Shown one piece after another: positions 20,774 through 31,407 of a DNA stretch of 64,000 nt. The notes below the pieces were generated by a model. It did no database searches, was not told where the DNA came from, and worked only from the letters and a program-made list of their open reading frames with translations. The stretch is from Areca catechu (lineage: Eukaryota; Streptophyta; Magnoliopsida; Arecales; Arecaceae): NCBI GenBank assembly GCA_021397845.1, contig JAHSVC010000034.1, forward strand, positions 310,001 through 374,000. The letters are read 5' to 3'. Position numbers and translations under genes: made by a program. How positions within the stretch are numbered: position 1 is the stretch's first letter; each line of letters starts with the position of its first letter.

Positions 20774-22513
20774 TGATGCGATGCGGAAGTAAACTATGAC
20801 TAATTCTTTTCTTGTGGTTTTTTTAATATTTTCAGAAATTGGCTTCGACTCAAAGTAAAGTTAAACTAAGTTGATGGAAGCTATGTAAGGATTGAAAGCA
20901 CAATTTAGAAGAAGCTAAGTTATCAGAGTAGTTCAGAAGTAACGGATCGCTGGGGTTTGAGAAACTCCCAGACCTAGGGTTTCGCTCTGAACTTTCAACA
21001 GGACAGAAATAGAGAGGAGAGATGGGTTACCAACCAGACAGTGATCTTCACAGAATTTGGGTGGAAGAACTCTCTCGGGCAGATTGTTGGATCCTCGGAT
21101 TCGGCTATCTTCGCAATGGATCCTCCAATACTGGTCTCGTGGCTGGGTTGGCTTCTCCTGGACTCAAGATCTGGGAAGAAGAAAAACAAGTGATGGATTC
21201 AGAGACTCGGGGAAGGATTTACCAGTTCGAAGAACTTGAAGGCTGATGTCGCTGAGATCCGGATTCTCTTGAAGGCTGATTCGACTCCCTCTTGAAAGAG
21301 CTTTGGATCTGAAGTATCCGGACTGTAGCTGGATGCTGGTGGTCGGCCTGGACTTGGAGAGAGAGGCCGTGGGAGGTGGGATAGGCTAGGGTTTGGTGGA
21401 TTGAAGTGGATGGTGGGCGGCTAGGGTTTTGGAGTAGAAGTGGCTAACCTAGGGTTTGGGTTTTGGAGATCTCACACCTCCTCAAGGTTCCTGGGGAACC
21501 CGGATTTACTCCCTCACGAAGCTCAACACCTGGATGCAAGTGCGGAAGAGAGAAAACACAAAGTTTGCTCACAAAAAAAAAATTGGTTTCATTCATCTGA
21601 TTCTTTTCAAACTTATATGGGGTTTAATTTATAGGCCATTACAAGAGAGTAGGGTTTTACATCTTCCCATGTGGGACTAAAGGAGGGGATCTTCAAATTA
21701 GGATATCAATCCCTACTCATATGGCCGGCCAATTAATTCCAAAGTTGATTGAAGCTTCAAAAAGGAAAGTGGGTGGCACCTCCTTGTCTTGACCTCCAAG
21801 AAAATATTTTTTCCTTCTATGCTTGGCCTTATCTGGAAGTGTTTGGGTGCCTCTTAACCTTGCCCTCCAAGAGAAAATTTGTTGCCTTTTATATCTGGCT
21901 TTAGTTGGAATGATTAGGGCACCTCCTAACCTTGCTTTTTCAAGAGAAATCTCCTTCCTTCCATGGCTCAACCCTTTTTGGATACCTCCTTTTCTTTCTC
22001 CCCAAGTTATGGCGCCTTCTAACTTTGTTTTGAGTATTTCTGGCAGGTAATGGCGCCTCCTTGAATTCCTCTCCAAGAGAATTTCTTCCCTTTTATAGTT
22101 TGGTTCTTTTGGAAGTCTTGGGCCGCCCCCTTGATTTGTGGACCCCTGGTGGATTTCTCCTCAATTGGCGCATGAAAGAGGGGAGCTGCTATCTGTGGTG
22201 TGGGGACCAAAGCCTGCTGGATGGAGATGTGGCGCCCCCTGGACTCGGGCGTATGGCTGGGAGTGTGGCTGGGAGTGTGGCGCCCACTTGCTTGGCCTTG
22301 GAAGAAAATGTAACATCCCAGGTTGAAATCCTAGTCCACTACCGAGTCAACATGACTCAACAAAATAAAATGCAGGTAATATAGACTCAAGCTAAAATGA
22401 GTTGATCCAGTCAACCCTTATTACAAGCCAAAAAACCCTAATTCTTCGGGCAAGGTTAATCAGAGATCCAGATGGAGCTCTGAAGTCTTCTCCTGAGTCT
22501 GGTGCCCGCACCA
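20774..22513 (-). mobile_element. Solo LTR of a chromovirus-type gypsy element (E) inside copia gag
   Basis: 1740 bp that interrupt the gag reading frame. On the minus strand the block starts TGGTGCGGGCACC and ends GCATCGCATCA, the same termini as the LTRs of element A (TGGTGCGGACACC...TCGCATCA). It is flanked by GAAGA on both sides. A minus-strand TATA box CCTATAAATTA lies at 21625-21635. No PBS, PPT or pol was found inside, so it is most likely a solo LTR left by LTR-LTR recombination. ORFs of 60-119 codons inside it show no domain and are not called. Confidence 0.75.
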
Positions 22514-22518
22514 GAAGA
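22514..22518. repeat. Target-site duplication of solo LTR E (right)
   Basis: GAAGA, identical to 20769-20773. Confidence 0.75.
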
Positions 22519-22790
22519 AGGTCATCACTTTCAAATCCATCGCAAGAGAAAAGTCAAGCGATGAAACCAAAGAAGAAGATGAAGATGATGAGACCGCTCT
22601 TATGGCGAGAAAGTTTAGAAGGTTCATGAGGAAGAAGAAGTACAACTTCAAGAAGAAACCTCTGAAAGGTGAGCCAAGCAAGGAAAAAGAAAAAAAGAAA
22701 GACAAGGAGCAGCCCATGTGCTTCGAATGCAAAAAACCAGGCCACTTCAAGGTAGACTGTCCCTTACTTAAGAAAAGCAGGAGAAATTAA

Positions 22791-23504
22791 GAAAGAAGGC
22801 CATAATGGCAACCTAGAGTGACAGTGAAGACTCCTGCTCTGAAGAAGAACAGTCGGAAGTTGCAAACTTCTATCTAATGGCAGATCATGACGAGGTACTA
22901 TCTGAAACTGAAAATGAATTTATATTTGATGAACTGCATGAAGTTTTTGATGAGTTAGTTATAGAATTTCAAAACTAAAATCAAAACATAAAGAGCTAAA
23001 AAGGCAAAATCTGGATATAGTCAAAGCTAATGACAAGTTTTCAAATAAAAATGATTGCCTACTTCTTCAAAACAAAAAATAAATGATAAGATTATTATTC
23101 TTGAAAAAGAAAAAGAAGTTTTGAAAAAGAAGAATGTTTCTGTTTCAAATGAAAATTTTCAAATTAGAACAAGAAAGTTTGGATGAAAATAAAAAATATA
23201 AAGAAGAAATTGATAAGTTAAAATCTTTTGTTGATAAATTCATATACAATTCTAAAAAACTAAATATGCTTATAAATAATCAAAGAGCTATTTTTGATAA
23301 ATCCGGTTTAGGTTTTAGAACTCAAAAGAAACAAAAGTTTTTCAAAAATTTCTTTGTGCCTGCATCATCATCCATTACTTGTTATGCTTGTGGTACTATG
23401 GGGCATAAATCTTACATGTGTAATAAGAAAAGGTTGAGTAATGTTAAGAAAATCTGGGTTCCAAATGGAACCATCACCACTAACCTGAAAGGACCCAGAT
23501 GACT
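22791..23504 (+). pseudogene. gag-pol junction of the copia: acidic, coiled-coil and second zinc-knuckle region
   Basis: After the gag stop a frame reads 'DSEDSCSEEEQSEVANFYL' and 'LSETENEFIFDELHEVFDE' (22815-22960), as in Sirevirus gag. Lys/Glu-rich coiled coil with several stops follows. The open frame 23134-23502 then ends in a second intact CCHC knuckle 'CYACGTMGHKSYMC' (23380-23421). Two knuckles in tandem are usual for Sireviruses. Confidence 0.7.
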
Positions 23505-23534
23505 TGGGTACCTAAAGTCTACACCTGATTTTTA

Positions 23535-23750
23535 TTGCAGGTATGCCTTGCAACCAATAAGAAAAGAATGTGGTACCTCGATAGCGGTTGCTCAAGGCAT
23601 ATGACTGGAGATGTGGAGCAATTCTCATCACTTGTATATCAAAATGGTGGTAATGTGACATTTGGTGATAATGGTAAGGGCAAAGTTGTTGGAATTGGTA
23701 AAGTCCATATAACCCTTCTACTTATATTGATAATGTTTTATATGTAGATG
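23535..23750 (+). pseudogene. Aspartic protease of the copia
   Basis: The frame carries 'MWYLDSGCSRHMTGD' with the Asp-Ser-Gly active-site triad, and 'VTFGDNGKGKVVGIG' downstream. It matches the retropepsin-like gag-pol protease of copia elements. The frame is lost at about 23705-23750 before the integrase part, so a one-base slip separates the domains. Confidence 0.75.
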
Positions 23751-23752
23751 GT

Positions 23753-24935
23753 TTGAAACATAACTTGCTTAGCATTAGTCAGTTTTATGACAAGGATTTC
23801 AAAGTTACTTTCAAATCTTCTTTGTGCATTATTTCTAGTTTAGATGACAATGGCATCAAGTTCATTGGTCATAGGCATGGCAATATTTATATGGTTGATC
23901 TTGATGATCTTCCTGTTCAAAATGGTCAATGCCTAGTGGCAATGGAAGCCAAGATTAATGAAACTAGTTGGTTTTGGCATCGTAGACTAGGACATGCTAG
24001 TATGCATTTGATTTCAAAACTTAGCAAAAAGAATTTGATAAAAGATTTGCCAAACTCAGTTTTGAAAAGGACAAGATTTGTAGTGCATGCCAGCTTGGAA
24101 AACAAACCAAATCATCTTTTAAACCAAAAGGAGTAATCTCTACATCTAGGCCCTTAAAGTTGCTTCATATGGACCTCTTTGGGCCGACTAGAATATCTAG
24201 TATGGGAGATAAGAAGTACGGTCTAGTCATTGTAGATGATTTCTTACATTTTACTTGGGTCATATTTTTAGCACACAAAGATGAAACGTTTTCTGAATTC
24301 AGATTTCATAAAAGAGTTTCAAATGAAAAAGGTGTTTCAATTATATCTTTGAGAAGAGACCATAGAACCGAATTTGAAAATTCTGATTTTGACAAATTCT
24401 ATATTGAAAATGGAATTCATCACAATTTTTCAAAATCTAGGACACCTCAACAAAATTGGGTGGTAGAAAGGAAAAATAGAACTCTTGAAGAAATGTCACG
24501 CACCATACTTTGTGAAAATGACTTACCTAGATATTTTTGGACTGAAGCTATAAATACTGCATGCTATGTTTTAAAACCGTGTTTTAATCCGACCGATTTT
24601 AAAGAAAACACCGTATGAGCTTTGAAAGGGTAAAAAACTTTCAATTCATTATTTTCATATTTTTGGATGCCGTTGTTTCATCTTAAATAATGGTAAAGAT
24701 AATTTGAGCAAATTTGATGCCAAGTCAGATGAGGGTATCTTTCTAGGCTACTCTACATCTAGCAAGGCATACAGGGTCTTCAACAGAAGAACACTTGTTA
24801 TTGAAGAATCCATACATGTAGTATTTGATGAGTCTAACCATAAATCTTCTAGAAAAGAAGATATGCATTCTGATAAAATAGGTCCTAAAAGAACTGAAGA
24901 AGTGAACACCAATGAAGAGCCCGCCAAGGAATAAG
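23753..24935 (+). pseudogene. Integrase of the copia
   Basis: The GAG-pre-integrase zinc-binding part lies at 23753-24136 ('LLSISQFYDKDFKVTF', 'WFWHRRLGHASMHLI'). The core at 24160-24618 keeps the three acidic positions: Asp in 'LHMDLFGPTRI', Asp in 'RRDHRTEFEN' and Glu in 'QQNWVVERKNRTLEEM', where Trp replaces the conserved Gly. A frameshift at about 24615 leads to the C-terminal 'DAKSDEGIFLGYSTSSKAYRV' (24704-24934). The enzyme would insert cDNA into the host chromosome. Frameshifts make this copy non-coding. Confidence 0.8.
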
Positions 24936-25018
24936 AAGTTGATCAAAACAATGAAGGAGATCAAGCACAAGATTATGAATACACATCTACTGTTGATCCT
25001 CTACCTAAAGAATGGAGT

Positions 25019-25790
25019 ATGTTTCATCGACATCCAAAAGAACTTATCATTGGTGATCCATCTAAAGGTATAAGTACTCGATCATCCCTTAGAATATATG
25101 TGATACTTAGCATTTGTATCTCAATTAAACCTAAGACTATTGAAGAAGCTGGAAATGATAGTAATTGGATAAATGCTATGCAAGAAGAACTTAACCAATT
25201 TAAAAGAAACAATATTTGGACTTTAGTAGATAGGCCTCTCCAAATGTTTCAATTATTGGCACTTAATGGGTTTTTAGAAACAAACTTGATGAAAATGGTA
25301 TTTTTACAGAATAAGGCTAGACGCTGCCAAAAGAAGATATAATCAAGAGGAGGGATTGTTTTGATAAAACCTTTGCTCCTATGGCTAGACTCGGCAATTA
25401 ACTATTATTGACTTTTGCTTGTTTTATGGATTTTAAATTACTTTAAATGGATGTTAAAAGTGCATTGTTGAATGGTTTTTATCGAAGAAGAGGTTTATGT
25501 TGAACAACCACCTGGTTTTGAAAACCCTGAATTTCCAAACCATGTTTTCAAACTTCATAAAGCTTTGTATGGTTTGAAACAAGCTCTTAAAGCTTGGTAT
25601 GATCGTTAAGTTCTTTCTTGCTTAAAAATGATTTTACTAGAGGTAATTTGATAAAACTTATTTTTGAAGAAAAAGAATGAAGATCTCTTATTAGTACAAA
25701 TATATGTAGATGATATCATATTCGGTGCTACTAACGAATCTCTTTGTCAAGAGTTTGCAAGGTTAATGCAGGGTGATTCGTGATGAGCAT
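25019..25790 (+). pseudogene. Reverse transcriptase of the copia
   Basis: 'MFHRHPKELIIGDPSKGISTR' opens the RT part (25019). 'NWINAMQEELNQFKRNNIWTL' follows at 25150-25225, then frameshifts. 'EEEVYVEQPPGFENPEF' and 'LHKALYGLKQALKAWYD' (25490-25605) are recognisable. The catalytic 'IYVDDIIFGATNESLCQEF' at 25699-25755 is intact. There are at least four stops or shifts. Confidence 0.8.
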
Positions 25791-26660
25791 GATGGGGGAA
25801 CTAAACTTCTTCCTCGAACTCCAAATAAAGCAAACCAAAGAGGGGATCTTCATCACCAAGCTAAGTACATAAAGAATACTCAAGAAGTTTGGATGGAGAG
25901 CACCAAGCCATTAGGTACCCCTATGAGCTCCTTGTAGACTTGATAGGATGAATCAGGTAAATCTGTAAACCAAAAACTTTATCGTGGCATGATTGTTTCA
26001 TTATTATATCTTACTGCCAGTAGGCCAGATATCATGTTAGTGTTTGTATGTGTGCTAGATATCAGTCTAATCCTAAAGAGTCTTATCTTTTGGCTGTTAA
26101 AACGCATACTTAGATATCTATCGGCTCAATTGAAATAGGTCTTTGGTACTCTACAGATTCTTCATTTGAATTGATTGCTTATTCTGATGCTGACTTTGCT
26201 GGGTGTAAACTTGATCGTAAAAGTACTAGTGGACTTGTCAGTTTTTTGGAGTAAATTTGATCTCATGGAGCGAGAAATAGAATTCAGTTGCTCTCATGGC
26301 TGAGCCGAATATATAGCAGCTGGAAGCTGTTGTGCTCAAATTCTATGGATCAAACAATAACTCAAAGATTTTGGCATCAAACTATTAAGATACTCATAAG
26401 ATGTGACAATACTAGTACAATCAATCTAACAAAGAATCCTATGCAACATTCAAGAAGTAAACACATTGAATAAGACATCATTTCATAAGAGATCATTACA
26501 AACTCTAATGTAATACTTGAGTTTGTGTGTACTGATGATCATTAGCTGATGTGTTTACCAAACCATTGAGTGAAGATAGATTTTGTCTGATTAGAAGAGA
26601 GTTAGGTATCATTGATCCTTTTCCTAGAACTCTCTCAAATTTCATCTTATCCAAGTTATT
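25791..26660 (+). pseudogene. RT C-terminal and RNase H of the copia
   Basis: Degenerate 'MGELNFFLELQIKQT' is at 25790-25840. RNase H begins at about 26165 with 'AYSDADFAGCKLDRKSTSG', the usual first catalytic Asp segment. 'IRCDNTSTINLTKNP' and 'HSRSKHIE' follow (26397-26470), and the pol end reads 'IDPFPRTLSNF' (26605-26640). Multiple stops. Confidence 0.75.
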
Positions 26661-27751
26661 TTACTCAAAAATCACTTATGTTTAGTCCTAAAAGAATTTA
26701 AAATTATCCTTGAATTTTTTAAAGATTTTTTTCAAAATTTTTGGGATTTTCTTGGCCAGTGTCGACACTTGGATTTTGCGAAGTGTCGACACCTGACCAA
26801 GTGTCGACACTTGAAAAATCCCAAGTGTCGACACTCACGGGAAAATTTCTATCCTTTTAGGGTGGACCATGGGTTTTGTATTTTGATTTTCCCCACTTTC
26901 TCTCGAGCTCCAGTGGTCCCCCAAGCTCCACTCCATCCAAATCAACTCATTTCCCGTTTGCCCCAACTGAAATCAGGTATTTCCCTTCTTATTTTTATTA
27001 TTTTGAAACCGTGTAACCTAGGTATAGGATTTTCTGTCCATTTTCAATGGATTTTGATCGAATTTTTTGACATTTTTATCGATTGGAAGATTCCATTTAA
27101 GGGGAATCTTGTTTGAATGTAATCCTCTTGGATTTTCCATGATTTTTTGGATGATTTCCCACACATTCCGTCCATTTTTTCTTAAAATCACTGTTGGATT
27201 GATTTTTGGTCGAATATCCTAGGGTTTTCATCTAAAATCTAGTTTTCTAAACTATTTATTGCATTTCTATTATTTTGGAAAGGATATTTATGATGTTTTC
27301 ATAACATTTTCACTACTTTGGTGTTTAATCTAAAACCCTAATTTGTTTTAACCCAAATCCCACATTTTCTGTTAAAACTATTCACTAGCCTTAAAATGTA
27401 TTTTTCACAACCTGAATATTTTATATATACATTTTACATATATTGGGTTAGTTTTATAACCCTAAAATATCCTTATGACCCTCGATTTCTTGTCTTTAAA
27501 AGTATTTTACCCCTGATTTCTTATGATTTTACCCCAATTTCTTTATCAAAAGTATTTCACCCTCGATTTCTTGTATTTTACAACTCAAATTTGGTTAATC
27601 CCAGTTTTTAAAACTATTCTAACTTCTCTTGAAAGCCAGTATTCCTCTCTTAGGAAGACATAACCTCCTTGGCCTAAGTTTCTTAACCTGATTGAAACCT
27701 ATACTCCCCTAGATTATTTATCTTCTTCCTTTCTTGTTCAGTTAGATTGTG
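26661..27751 (+). other. Spacer between pol and envelope-like ORF of the copia
   Basis: No coding frame is supported. It holds the palindrome cluster at 26759-26834, is T-rich, and ends in a pyrimidine tract TTCCTTTCTTGTTCAG (ends 27741), ten bases before the ATG at 27752. That would suit a splice acceptor for an mRNA of the next ORF. Confidence 0.55.
26759..26834 (+). promoter_or_regulatory. Second GTGTCGACAC cluster, internal to the copia
   Basis: Four exact GTGTCGACAC palindromes occur in 76 bases, three preceded by AA. It is the same motif as in the LTR array, but here it is in single-copy internal DNA upstream of the envelope-like ORF. Confidence 0.75.
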
Positions 27752-29363
27752 ATGGGTCCAAGAAAGAGATTAGCTGTTAGGAGACCTAGTCAGGGATCAG
27801 AGAGGATGACCAAGACTAGACATGATACAGGAGAGGCCAGTATTCAGTTTGCCCCAGGTTCCCCTGCAGAAAGAATGGCAGGGAAGGCTGTAGCTTCAGG
27901 ATGATGGATTGACCTCGAGTTCTTCGACATACAGCATTTCCAGATCAGACAGACACTCACTGATGCAGGACTGGTACCCTTCTGCACCATGCAGGAGAGG
28001 TATTACCCTCATCTAGTGCATGAGTTTTATGGCACCATGGACTGCCGCCGATTGATGTGGAGGACTACTGTCTGAGGTGCAGAGATTCTCCTGACTGAGG
28101 AGCTTCGGAGCAGGTTTGGCAGATTCTGCATCGTGGTATCAGTATTTTCTCTATGGAGGACAGAGAGGCTGCCTTTCGGTGCATTCTTGAGCATGAGGAT
28201 GTTCGCAGAGTGACGGTGGTCACCGCGAACCAGCTTTCAGTGGAGATACACCTTCTGCACCATATCACAGCTCGGATATTACTTTCGAAGACTGGATGCT
28301 TCGACTTCATCATCGAGAGAGAGCTGATGCTGATGGTATGCTTGACTCAAAGACTCAGGTCGATATTCCATCCATGATGCTAGTACAGCTGAGAGATGCT
28401 GCGAGTTAGCGACGACACTGTTTACCCTATGGTATTGGGACTGACCAGACTATTTAGAGCATGTGGAGTATCCTTGGAGGTGGAGATCCCCAAGGAGATT
28501 ATGCACACAGACGTCTACGATGAGAGGTCGCTACATCACATGGGATACAGATTGGTCGCAGGTCGATGGGTTTGGAGAGAGTCTGGCCAGGAGCCAGATG
28601 AGGAGGACGAGATACGAGAGATAGAGGCAGGGCCATCAGGGCCAGTTAGTTCACTGCTCAGGCTACTCATGCATCTAAGACAGAGCCTAAGACACCTACT
28701 ACCACTCCTTCAGCTGCTCCTCCAGCATCTACTAGATTATCTTTTGAGGAGCATTCTCGTCAGCGTTTCGTGGAGGTACGGAGTGAGCTCATTGGTCTTG
28801 GAGTACGGATGACTTAGCTATGGATAGAGATAGAGAGCCTTAGAGCTCATACAGCTTCAGAGCATGCTAAGATTCGTCAGATTATGGAGGCAGGATTTGC
28901 TAGCATTGAGGATATGCTTAGATCCCTCTTTCCTCCTGTTGCTCCTGCTGATCCACCTGTTGGTGATGATGACGATGACCACCAGGATGATCCTAATGAC
29001 ACTATTGATGGTGGTGACCGTGCTGATGGGATTGAGGACAGAGATACTGATGTTATTTATGACGACAGCGATAGTCACAGTGGTGATGGCACAGATGGAT
29101 ATGAGGTAGTCAGCCGAGAGCCGCAATCTCCTGTTATTCCTCCTGCTGATTCTACTAGCACACCTGTCTCCACTGATCCAGTCTTTGTCACTCCTGCTGA
29201 GACTCTTCCCCCTCCCTCTACTAGAGCTTCTAGGGTTGTACCCCATTTTGGACCTTCTACTAGGACTCGGAGTTGTGGTATTTTGAAGACTCCTAGTGGT
29301 CTAGCCCATAGGTCTAGGATCACAGGTCCTATATCTTTTGAGATCCCATCTGATGAGGATTAG
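27752..29363 (+). pseudogene. Envelope-like / plant transposon protein ORF of the Sirevirus-like copia
   Basis: ATG at 27752 opens 'MGPRKRLAVRRPSQG', a basic N terminus. The central part matches the 'putative plant transposon protein' (Transposase_32-type) domain found in Sirevirus ORF3. It has 'YYPHLVHEFYGTMDCRRLMW' (28003-28065), 'HHITARILLSKTGCFDFI' (28258-28312), 'VLGLTRLFRACGVSLEVEI' (28432-28490) and 'GYRLVAGRWVWRESG' (28542-28590). The C-terminal 160 residues (28884-29363) are open, Asp-rich then Pro/Ser/Thr-rich. Stops at 27902 and about 28075 and at least three frame changes disrupt it. Whether such ORFs are envelope proteins is unproven; no clear signal peptide or membrane helix was seen here. 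Confidence 0.7.
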
Positions 29364-29930
29364 CCTCATAGATGTTTAGTGTGTCGTATGCTCTTTATGA
29401 CTCATGTTACTTATGATTTATGACTCTTCATGTATTTTGTTTGTTTCAGTATTACTGATGAGTCAGCAAATTTTGTACTGAAAACACTACTTGACAGATA
29501 TATATATATTTCAGTTTGATGTTTACAATTTGTGAATCACTATGATTGCTTTTGACAGCTTGATTGTTTATATTTACTTTATAGATATACATTTTGGCTC
29601 TGATACCTGTTAACTCTTGAATCAACTCTAATACTCTACTACTTTTTGTCTCCATGCTCATTTTGAGGGGAAGTTTACTCTCTTTTCTAATGATTGATAA
29701 AAAGGGGGAGTATAATTTTATTTTTATGAATTTCAATTTGATCTGATACCAATATTGCATAAATCTGATACCAATATTTTGCTTGTTCTGATTAGAATTG
29801 TCTAACTAAGGAAAGATTCATCCTTCTTAACTATGCAAGTTGTGGATGTATTAGCATGAAATCATATTCATGAATTATCAATTTGAAATTTGAAATTAAA
29901 TGTTGAGATACTCAAGGTTTTGTCATCATC
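29364..29930 (+). other. 3' untranslated part of the copia
   Basis: No gene. Contains the purine run AAAAAGGGGGAG at 29699-29710, similar to the additional PPT-like motifs known from Sireviruses, and several 'CTGATACC' phrases (29601, 29741, 29766). Confidence 0.55.
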
Positions 29931-29945
29931 AAAAAATGGGGAGAT
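29931..29945 (+). other. Polypurine tract of the copia
   Basis: AAAAAATGGGGAGAT immediately before the 3' LTR start TGTTGG. Confidence 0.75.
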
Positions 29946-31402
29946 TGTTGGCTCCATCTAGTAATTTTGATGAATTGTTATCGTTGAGTACATATTGTGT
30001 ACTAATGTTCATTTCTAGTTGTGAGTTTTCAGGAAACAAGTACCTTAAATTCTCAAAATTAAAGTATCATGGCATGCAGTGGCACGAAGCATATTTCATA
30101 ATTTGAGGAGTCTTCTCCATGCAAAAGGGCTTAAAAGAGTTTATTTATTAATTATTTATATTGGCTTTAAGTTTTATATTCAACACTTGTGTTTTTGGAT
30201 TTATTTGCACTTAATTATGAATTTTTCAGAACTAAGTGTCGACACTGGGGAGTCAAGTGTTGACACTTCAGCTCTTTGCATGCAGAAAAACTCCTTGGCA
30301 TGCCAAGTGTCGATACCCAGAATTTAAGTGTCAACACCTGCAACTCAAGTATCGACACTTAAATTTCCAAGTGTCGACTCAAGGCCTGAGACTTTTTGAA
30401 AATCCAGAACATGGCCATTGGAGTATTTTTGTATCAAGTGTCGACACCTGTGAATCAAGTGTCGACACTTGAAAGTTCAAGTGTCGACACCTGAAAGTCA
30501 AGTATCGATACCTGACAGCCAAGTGTCGACACTCAGGTTCTGACAGCCCTAACGAATCTATTTTTCTGACTTTCAGAAACGTCTTTTCAAGCTCCCAATG
30601 ACTATATTCGATGCTTAAATGGTCACAAACTATTTTTGGAAGTTTTTCTTTGTATTTAAGCTTCACCAACTTCATTCTTGAGGTATTGAAGTTCATTAAA
30701 AGCCAAAAAGCCAAGATTCTCTCAAGAACTTCACCTCAAAGAGCCATTTAAAGAGTGATTCCCTGAAAAAGCCTACAAGCCTATCATTTCAACATTCCAA
30801 AAGAAGAGCTTGAAGAATATTCCAAGGAGAAGAAGACAAGAGAAACATCAATTAGAGCCTCAAAGCTTTCATTCTACTCTTGAAGAGAGTTTGTGTTGTT
30901 TATTTTAAATTGTATATCTGAAATTCTCCTTTGATTTGACCTTGCTTTAAAGGGTGTCTTGAAAGAAAATTGTTGTGGTTTGTTGGTGAGCCAAGGTGAT
31001 AAACCCAACTACGGTTAACTTGTGAGCCCGAAGACAAAACAAGTATAAAGGTTTGTTGGTGAGCCTGGATGATAAAACCAACATAGGTTTTGACTTGTAA
31101 GCCTTTGGAAAAATAAGTCGGCTGTAATCTTGGAGAGATTATAGTGAAATTCTCAAGGGTGGCTTGGAGAGTGGATGTAGGTGCTAGGTTTGCACCGAAC
31201 CACTATAAACTTTATGTTTGTGTGTAATTGTCTCTCTATCTCTTCCTCTTTACTTATTGCACTCTATTTATTGCTTTCCGCTGTATTTAACTTAGTGCAT
31301 CAATTTCATAACTCACAAACACCACAAGGCTTGTACATTATTGCTTTAAATTTTATAAAGACCAAATTCACCCCCCCTCTTGGGTTCCATTTCTGGGCAA
31401 CA
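29946..31402 (+). repeat. 3' LTR of the Sirevirus-like copia
   Basis: 1457 bp, partner of 18505-19983. Its palindrome array (30236-30530) has more decayed sites than the 5' LTR. Several GTGTCGACAC became GTGTCGATAC, GTATCGACAC or GTATCGATAC, a C-to-T/G-to-A pattern expected from deaminated methyl-C. Confidence 0.9.
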
Positions 31403-31407
31403 AGAAT
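31403..31407. repeat. Target-site duplication of the Sirevirus-like copia (right)
   Basis: AGAAT, identical to 18500-18504. The pol frame of element A resumes directly after it. Confidence 0.9.

Larger units (their letters stand above)
20041..22790 (+). pseudogene. gag of the Sirevirus-like copia, interrupted by a solo LTR
   Basis: The ATG at 20041 is the first after the PBS and opens 'MAAPIGMGVVEGQ'. 'LFNDTNYTYWKTHMLIFIQ', the usual copia gag N-terminal block, follows. A stop replaces a codon near 20175, and the frame shifts at about 20360-20430 into 'MYTRFTNIVNGMRSLGK' and 'LPASWDAKLTAIEEAKD' (20430-20760, UBN2-type gag). Element E is inserted at 20774-22513 after GAAGA. Beyond it (22519-22790) are the basic 'KKVITFKSIAREKSS' segment, a Lys-rich region and an intact CCHC knuckle 'CFECKKPGHFKVDC' (22721-22762). 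The product would be the capsid/nucleocapsid precursor. The insertion and frameshifts make it inactive. Confidence 0.85.
18505..31402 (+). mobile_element. Sirevirus-like Ty1/copia retrotransposon with envelope-like ORF
   Basis: LTRs 18505-19983 (1479 bp) and 29946-31402 (1457 bp) have ends TGTTG...CAACA. The iMet PBS is at 19986, gag starts at 20041, and two CCHC zinc knuckles are present. The copia order PR, INT, RT, RNase H runs to about 26.66 kb. A 1.1-kb spacer, an additional ORF (27752-29363), a G-rich internal PPT-like motif and the PPT at 29931 follow. Large gag-pol, two zinc knuckles, an extra 3' ORF and palindromic LTR arrays are established traits of the Sirevirus/Maximus lineage. 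A solo LTR is inserted in gag. The LTRs differ by eye by about 5-7 per cent, so the insertion is not recent. It lies in RNase H-to-integrase DNA of element A. Confidence 0.9.

Noticed and set aside
21717..22384. 119- and 107-codon frames within solo LTR E
   Set aside because: There is no domain or homologous frame, and the block is bounded by TSDs and LTR termini. Chance frames in an LTR.
28857..29246. Minus-strand 129-codon frame antisense to the envelope-like ORF
   Set aside because: It is a shadow of the Asp-rich plus-strand frame 28884-29363; Ile/Val/Thr runs are the complement of GAT repeats.
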